Assembly (NCBI RefSeq): GCF_017591425.1
Contig: NW_024465777.1
Coordinates: forward strand, 1,922,001-1,986,000
Direction of reading: 5' to 3'
Length of the DNA stretch: 64,000 nucleotides
DNA from: Ochotona curzoniae
Lineage: Eukaryota; Chordata; Mammalia; Lagomorpha; Ochotonidae
In this document: piece after piece, positions 58,698-64,000 of the stretch
Numbering within the stretch: the first letter of the stretch is position 1
Layout of the letters: each line of letters opens with the position of its first letter
The notes under the pieces: generated by a model
Database searches by the model: none
The model's input: the letters and a program-made list of their open reading frames with translations, nothing else
Told to the model about the DNA's origin: nothing
Made by a program: the position numbers and the translations under genes

Positions 58698-59061
58698 TAC
58701 AGCATACTCCAGACTCCTAGGTAATCTATCCCAAATCCAAAAAAATGAAACTGTCCAAAACCAAAGGTTCTGCAAAAGCATGATTTACCAGCTTGTTTGG
58801 AAGCTAAAATGAAGCCTGAAACAATAAAAGCATTGTGACCCCCAGAATAAGGGAACTCTGCAAGCCCAATAATGTCCAAGAGCATTTATGAAAAGAAGAA
58901 AAATAAAAAGACTTGAATATATACACAATAGTGATTTCTTCGGCCCAATACAAATGGCAGCGAACTGCTACTTAAAGATGAACCAGTTAAGCCATTTTTT
59001 TGAAGAATGTAGATCTAGTGCCAATCGGTTCTTGCCATATCATTTTCAAACCCTCACTTGT

Positions 59062-59674
59062 CTATTTCCACTGTTGCCCATAAGTATCCTGATAAAATTC
59101 CTGGTTGTCATTATTGTAACCATAGTTACCAGAATAGTCACCACCTTGCTGAAGCGGCTGCTGAGCGATGGGTTGGGAACCCCAGTTCTGTTGGTTGTTG
59201 GTCTGACGACGCTTGGAATCAGGTTGGTTGTACCCGTCTGCCTTTCTCTTGCCTCCTACATTGCCCCCACGATTGCCCCGAGCTCCACGGGAACCACGGC
59301 CTCTCTGCTGTTGTGCAGGACCCCCTCTGCCACCCCTAGAGCCTCGCGGTGGTCCCAAAGGTGCCCCCCTCTGTGAATAGCCAGCTCTACCTCTTGGAGG
59401 TGGTGCTCCCCGCCCTCTTGGTGGTGGTGGAGCACCTCGCCCTCCCCTTCCTCCTCCTCTTCCTCTTACTGCATAGCCATCATCATAGCCGTAGTAGGGA
59501 TCTTCGTAGCCTCCACGATAGTCGTGATAATCGTAACCATAGTAATCATCATAGTAATCTTCATATCCATAGTAATCTGGAGGGTAGCCGTATCCACCTC
59601 TCCCCCCACCACGACCTCGGCCTCTAATTGGAGGTGGCATTCGAGGAGGAGGGTGATAGTAATAATCTTCATAC
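59062..59674 (-). CDS. HNRNPR: HNRNPR last exon: RGG domain and C-terminus
   Basis: This exon encodes the last 203 residues of hnRNP R, an mRNA-binding protein of the nucleus and of neuronal RNA granules. It starts after the acceptor CCATTGCTAG with YEDYYYHPPPRMPPP. Next come a Tyr/Gly/Asp-rich part (YGYPPDYYGYEDYYDDYYG), RGG/GRG boxes with PPPPRGRG segments, and the basic bipartite stretch KRKADGYNQPDSKRRQ, a nuclear signal. A Gln/Asn/Gly-rich end closes with FYQDTYGQQWK and TAG at 59,062-59,064. The ending DNQEFYQDTYGQQWK separates it from the paralogue SYNCRIP, which as I recall has ENQEFYQDTFGQQWK. RGG arginines in this family are methylated and bind RNA. The frame is uninterrupted, so this is not a pseudogene. 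Antisense open frames across it are shadows. Confidence 0.96.
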
Positions 59675-59792
59675 CTAGCAATGGAAGGGAAAAGAGAATT
59701 CAGATTAGCTTCTTTCAGGTTTCTTCTTCACCTGATCTCTACTGCCATGCTCTTCCTTGTGTGAAGGCGCATCTACTGAAATGCAGACTCAC
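59675..59792 (-). other. HNRNPR: HNRNPR last intron, 118 bp
   Basis: Donor GTGAGTCTGC, acceptor tract CTCTTTTCCCTTCCATTGCTAG with a good pyrimidine run. It splits an Ala codon (GC/G). Retention would meet TGA as the very next codon. Confidence 0.93.
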
Positions 59793-59914
59793 GCGGAGCT
59801 TCGGGAGGCCTGTCTAGCGGCTTGGCGCTCTTTCCTTTTCTTGTCTGGTGGCTTGGCTAAGACTATTTCTATTTCTTCCCCTTCTATTTCTTTGCCATTC
59901 ATTTCATCCATAGC
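59793..59914 (-). CDS. HNRNPR: HNRNPR penultimate exon: end of RRM3 and basic linker
   Basis: A 122-nt exon between a TTTAG acceptor and the GTGAGT donor. It encodes AMDEMNGKEIEGEEIEIVLA, the second helix and last strand of RRM3, then KPPDKKRKERQAARQASRSS and the first two bases of an Ala codon. The KKRKER cluster is a highly basic linker between RRM3 and the RGG domain. In-frame joining on both sides reproduces the hnRNP R order without gaps. Near the end the sequence reads SRSSAYED where I remember SRSTAYED in human, a conservative change. Confidence 0.95.
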
Positions 59915-60019
59915 CTAAACAAAAATTAGAGAAATGAGTACACAAAGTAAATTTTAAAATATAAGTAGTAAATAAGAAATAAGTCAATTTAAGATACTAT
60001 TTACTTTGAAGTTACTTAA

Positions 60020-60165
60020 AATTCTTACTTTATTTTTACTTTATCTGAAAATGAGAGACCTTCCATTGGTTGATTCAGTCCCCAAATGCCCATTACAAGC
60101 CAGGATTGGGCCAGGCCAAAAACAGGTGCCTGGAATGCAATCTGATTCTCCCATGCAGGTATTCC
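60020..60165 (-). mobile_element. Older SINE fragment in HNRNPR intron
   Basis: Reversed tail half: TTATTTTTACTTTATCTGAAAATG, GGTTGATTCAGTCCCCAAATG, ending at TCTCCCATGCAGG. Confidence 0.6.
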
Positions 60166-60279
60166 CAATCATTTTTTAATTCACAAAAGAAGAATATGGC
60201 CAGAAGGTAAAGTTTCCCTGAATCATAACTTGTTTTATGTAAGCTGCATCCAGAACAAAACTTATCAACCTTCGTATAA

Positions 60280-60565
60280 AATTCTTAAATTTATGTTTAT
60301 TTATTTGAAGGGTAGACAGAGAGTTTCATCCATCTGCTGGTTAACTCCTCACACGCTGGAAGGAGCTGGTACGAGGTTAGGCCAGAGCCAGAAGACTAGA
60401 ATTCAATCCAGGCCTCCCACATGATGAAAAGAACCAAACTTTCCACGAGGGCCCACTGCCTCCCACGATGCATGTTCACAGAGGCAGAATCAGGAGTGGA
60501 GCCAGGATAAGAAACCAGATGCAGGACCCCACGTGGTGTCCTAACCACTCAGCAAAATACCTGTC
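60280..60565 (-). mobile_element. Older SINE in HNRNPR intron
   Basis: Reversed copy: TGTTTATTTATTTGAAGGGTAG, ATCTGCTGGTTAACTCC, and CTAACCACTCAGCAAAATACC at the head. Confidence 0.75.
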
Positions 60566-61264
60566 TTCTTCCATTATAGTAAAAAAGATCAAAGGGTTAC
60601 CTGTTGCTCTCCCTTAATTTTAAATAACTAACTCTTCAAACCTTAGTCAAACCAAAGACACCAACTTAACACTATGGGAAAATGTCTGCACTAATACAAA
60701 TCAAACAATTTCAACCTCTCAGGAAATAAAGTTTTCTGTGAGACAGAAGGAAAACATGGTAGCCCCAACCTCTTTTCTGCCAAGCTCACTTTTACCGAAG
60801 TTGTGCTAACAAAGGATCTGACTTCAAATAAAAAAACTAATAATCCAAAAAAATTTCTCAAGATTCAAATTAAACACGAGGCATTCAACAAATCTTACGT
60901 TGTTCTATCATCAACCTTTGCCATGCTCCCAAGATTCAGGTACTTGGTCACAAAACATTAACTCATCACTATATTTCGCCTACTGATACAAAATGCCCCT
61001 CTCTGGGCACACCTAGATAAAATCTATAAAGCTTATTAAGTGATTTCCTAGCTAGTACTCCTTTAGATTTCAATACTCCCCTTGTAGCACTTCAGCTTTG
61101 GACTGCTGTTAAACAACTGAACAAGTCTACAAGCTTTCAGGTATAAACAAAGAATGGAAAGCTATCCTCTGTTTTGCCAAACAGAGCTGGCCGATCAACT
61201 CCTGAATTAGAAATCTTCTAATTTCATTAGTTTATGTGAAAATCATACTAATTCATTTTTTCCC

Positions 61265-61535
61265 CTTACTTAAGATTTATTTTATTTGAAAAAGTGACAC
61301 AGTGAAGAGAGGGAAAGACAAAGAAACAGATGCTCTACTCACTGGTTCATCCCACGAATGACTGCAACGGCCAGGGCTGGTCTAGTTAAGAATTTCATTT
61401 GGTCTCACATCTTTCATTGCCTGGGCAACATTCACAGGAAGCCAGAATGAAAACGGAGCAGCTGGGACTTAAACCAGTGCTCTGATAAGGAATGCAGGCA
61501 TTGCGAGCAGCAGCTCAATCAGCAAAACACTGGCA
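61265..61535 (-). mobile_element. Older SINE in HNRNPR intron
   Basis: Reversed copy: AAGATTTATTTTATTTGAAAAAG, CTCACTGGTTCATCCC, GGAGCAGCTGGGACTTAAACC. Confidence 0.75.
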
Positions 61536-62137
61536 TTATCCTGCTAGTTCTTCAATGTGATCAAAATGAGTATGTAGAAAGTACTATATAAAATTTTCAG
61601 TTCTACAATACTGAAAATTTCGGAAGCCAAATGTTTAATTTTGAACTAAACTGTGAATTTTACTAGCCATATTACCTCACTAATTGGTTCTCATCAGTAA
61701 GCAAATTCCACCCTAGTGAAAGCTATTACAAAGCATTATTTCTTGGGTAAGAAAACAAAACAAAACAAAAAAACCCTGAGACTGAAATTGGCAGCATTCC
61801 TCTACTGAACTTGGAGAAAAACAATCAAACCTGAATCACCAAGTATTTTAGACCCATCTTCCTAATTACCTAAAAAGATTTTGTTACTGGTTTATCTTCC
61901 TTTCTCCCCAAGGAAGCATGAATGAGGAAAAGAATATGGAAATTCTGTTAAAGACAGTGCTAGTTATTATCACGAAAAAGCAGCAGAAGTCAGGTTCCAT
62001 GCTCTAGAAAACATATGAAAGCTTTTCACATTTTTCTATACTATGATAAAGAAATAAACCAATTATTATATATAATAGTTTCTTTTCACTATTATTAAAA
62101 TTTAAAAAACCACAGCTGACACTAAAGGCAGAGCAGA

Positions 62138-62395
62138 TGTTGTAGTTTAGTGGAGTAGGTTAAAGTGCCTCTTGGGATAATTGCATCCCACATTTCCAAG
62201 CCTGGTGGCTCTCTTCTAATGCAGCTTCCTGCTGACACACGCAGGCAGGCAGGACATGACAGGTCAAGTGCTGGGCTCATGACCATCCACACTGGGGGCT
62301 GCAACCGAGTTCTTGGTCTAAGCCTGGCCCAGCCTTGGCTATTGCAGGCATTTGGAGAGTCACCCAGTAGTCTTCCTTCTGAGTAGATGAATAAT
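62138..62395 (+). mobile_element. Older SINE in HNRNPR intron
   Basis: Forward copy (antisense to the gene): GTTGTAGTTTAGTGG (box A-like), ATTGCATCCCACATTTCC, GCAGCTTCCTGCTGAC. The A-rich end is CAACAACAACAACAAT. Confidence 0.7.
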
Positions 62396-62465
62396 CAACA
62401 ACAACAACAATAGACTGAAGATAAAAATATTAAAAACCAACCAAACCTTCAAAATACATTTACAG

Positions 62466-62762
62466 AGCCTGGTGCAGCAGCTTAGGTGGCTAAAATATTT
62501 GCCTTGCATGCGCTGGGATCCTCTGCCCAGTTGTTCCATTTCCCTTCTGGCTCTCTACCTGTGGCCTGGGAAAACAGTAGAGGATGGCCCAAAACCTTGG
62601 AACCCGGCACCTGTGGGAGACCCAGAAGAGATTTCTGGCTCCTGGCTTCATATTGGCTCAACTCTGGCCATTGCAGCCACTTAGAGTGAACCAGCAGATA
62701 AAGGATCTTTCTCCCTATGTATCCCTCTCTCTGCAAATCTGAATTTCCAATTTAAAAAAAAT
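62466..62762 (+). mobile_element. C-type SINE in HNRNPR intron
   Basis: Forward copy (antisense to the gene): GAGCCTGGTGCAGCAGC head, CTGTGGCCTGGGAAAAC, and tail ATTTCCAATTTAAAAAAAATC. It lacks the CATATGGG motif. Confidence 0.85.
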
Positions 62763-63168
62763 CTACAAAATCTGATACTATACCATAGCTAAATCCGCCC
62801 ATGCTATTGGGTTTCTTTCATTGGTCTACAGAGCTAAAGTAAACAAAGAAATATTATATTTGCTACCTATTTAGTATTTATAGCAGCTAATTATTATATC
62901 TTGTAATATTTCTATGACATACTATCAAATGTTAGGCTTATACAAACAATAGCTTAAAAATAACTTACCTGAAACTACAGATGCAGGAATATTTTGGCAT
63001 TGAAATACAGTCTAACTATACTACTGCTTTACAGAGATTATTAAAAACAAAGTTCCAAAGTTCAATACAAGCCAAAACCAATTTTGTTTTTGAAGATACT
63101 TTATGTGTTTATAAATTTTAACAGCAAAACTCAAATATCAAGAAGTAAAAAAATTTCCAAATTTCTAC

Positions 63169-63318
63169 CTTAACAGCTGCTCCTCTGTCTTCAAAATGGA
63201 CAAACGCATAATCTTTCAACTTCTTTACTCTTTCAAGTTTTCCAAATTCAGAAAATGACTTTTCCAGGATTTCTTCTGTCACGGTTGTAGCCAAATTTCT
63301 CACAAACAAAACCTTCAC
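63169..63318 (-). CDS. HNRNPR: HNRNPR exon: first part of RRM3
   Basis: Exactly 50 codons in phase 0, between acceptor TTGTTGCTGTTAG and donor GTAGAAATTT. It encodes [10 protein letters not shown] (RNP2 motif), [32 protein letters not shown] (RNP1 motif, with the aromatic residues that stack on RNA bases) and [25 protein letters not shown] is hnRNP R; the paralogue SYNCRIP reads [17 protein letters not shown] as I recall. The upstream exons (N-terminal acidic domain, RRM1, RRM2) lie beyond the right edge, so about 340 residues of the usual 633 are missing from the window. Confidence 0.96.
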
Positions 63319-64000
63319 CTAACAGCAACAAATACACAAAATTGGCACTGGCTACTGAATTGTATTTAGTCTTCAAGCACTTCTTCCTGTCTTCAGGGCA
63401 CAGGATTCTCCAAAAAATTAGTGCTAAAGTATCATCATAAGAAGTACAAGAAACTGTCAAGAAAACCAATGGCATTAGGTACAAATTTACGGAATTTGTT
63501 GGTTTTTACCTTCTACCCATAACATTATAGCATTTAACATTAGCAATAGAACCTTCAAGAAATCAACACGCAATTGCTCCTAAGCTACACTTTTAACATG
63601 ATCATGTAAGTTCCCAGTTCAGTGAGTCTTCCAGCTTTTCCCCTATAGCTCTGGATAATTATCTAAGATTCACATGAAATAAGAATAAACAAGACAAAAA
63701 CACATGAAAAATCTAGAACCTAACCCTATGAGATGTAAACTTAAATGTTTACACAATTTAGTTAGTACTGCACTTATAAAAAAAAAAGATGAAAAGTTGG
63801 TCTCACACTTTATCACGATAAACTTGAAGCAGATTAAAACTGTAAATGGTGAGAGAGATGGGGACTGTGAAATAAGTGTGATGTCTTCATGTAACACTAG
63901 TAGGGGGACGGTCTTGACTTAAAATCTAGAAATCATATAAAAGAACAATGCATTCAAAAATAAATGCCTACTAAAAATAAATGCCTTCTATATGGCAAAA
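63319..64000 (-). other. HNRNPR: Start of the next upstream HNRNPR intron
   Basis: AT-rich sequence upstream of the RRM3 exon, running off the window. No exon seen. Confidence 0.8.

Larger units (their letters stand above)
53585..59061 (-). other. HNRNPR: HNRNPR 3' UTR, long form (inferred)
   Basis: The region downstream of the HNRNPR stop codon. The first 650 nt (to the AATAAA at 58,432) are a plausible short 3' UTR. The next 4.8 kb carry no recognisable SINE or LINE, in contrast with the SINE-rich DNA on either side, and end in a strong poly(A) context at 53,601. I infer a long 3' UTR isoform; alternatively the region is conserved non-transcribed DNA. No open frame of note. Confidence 0.5.
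59915..63168 (-). other. HNRNPR: HNRNPR intron, 3.25 kb
   Basis: Lies between the RRM3 exon and the penultimate exon, donor GTAGAAATTT, acceptor TTGTTTAG. It holds five SINEs (listed separately) and otherwise AT-rich sequence. No extra exon is visible. Confidence 0.9.

Noticed and set aside
58888..59376. 162-codon plus-strand open frame over the HNRNPR last exon
   Set aside because: Antisense shadow of the GC-rich RGG coding sequence; its content is low-complexity Leu/Val/Ser.
59062..63318. SYNCRIP (hnRNP Q) instead of HNRNPR
   Set aside because: Diagnostic residues ([32 protein letters not shown]) match hnRNP R as I know it, not hnRNP Q.
59062..63318. Processed pseudogene of HNRNPR
   Set aside because: Proper introns with consensus splice sites and an intact frame rule out a retrocopy.

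Overview
The window is mammalian nuclear DNA. It has split genes, very low coding density, and dozens of copies of a tRNA-derived SINE. The SINE has the lagomorph C-repeat layout: a Pol III box A near TGGCCTAGTGG, a box B in GGTTCTAATCCC, an invariant CCCATATGGG, and a CCAATAAAAATAAATCTT tail. Its internal wording (CTCCCTGCTTGTGGCCTGGG, TTGGGACCCTGCACC) fits pika (Ochotona) better than rabbit as I remember the two. The species call is inference; the lagomorph call is strong.

There is one recognisable protein-coding gene, and only its 3' end lies here. HNRNPR (heterogeneous nuclear ribonucleoprotein R) lies on the minus strand at the right edge. Three coding exons (63169-63318, 59793-59914, 59062-59674) join in frame to give the C-terminal 294 residues: RRM3, a basic linker, the RGG/Tyr-rich domain and a bipartite nuclear signal. 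The last intron is only 118 bp. The 3' UTR has an obvious proximal poly(A) signal near 58,432. A stronger-looking distal one lies at 53,601, at the end of about 5.5 kb with no recognisable interspersed repeat, so a long-UTR isoform is likely.

Everything left of about 53.5 kb looks intergenic. From 1 to 28.6 kb it is packed with SINEs in both orientations. It also holds a 20-21 bp GC-rich minisatellite (3,781-4,046), a 5'-truncated LINE-1 inserted into a SINE with an exact 11-bp target duplication (25,709-26,683), an unclassified LINE-like element (5,577-6,560), a hAT-type DNA transposon fragment, and three copies of a composite repeat. Each composite copy (11.7-13.5, 15.8-16.9, 19.6-21.5 kb) is an irregular array of roughly 60-bp units followed by a shared tail; two of the tails end in AATAAA plus A-rich DNA. 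From 28.6 to 53 kb the sequence is more AT-rich, with an ancient L1M 3' end, more SINEs (including three in tandem at 49.0-50.1 kb) and some perfect hairpins, but no gene I can defend.

I found no undescribed protein-coding system. The best candidates for something new are the composite VNTR retroelement, which resembles SVA elements in layout only, and the long HNRNPR 3' UTR together with its short last intron, whose retention would cleanly remove the RGG domain. Repeat boundaries are read by eye and are usually good to about 5-20 bp, except where a target-site duplication fixes them.
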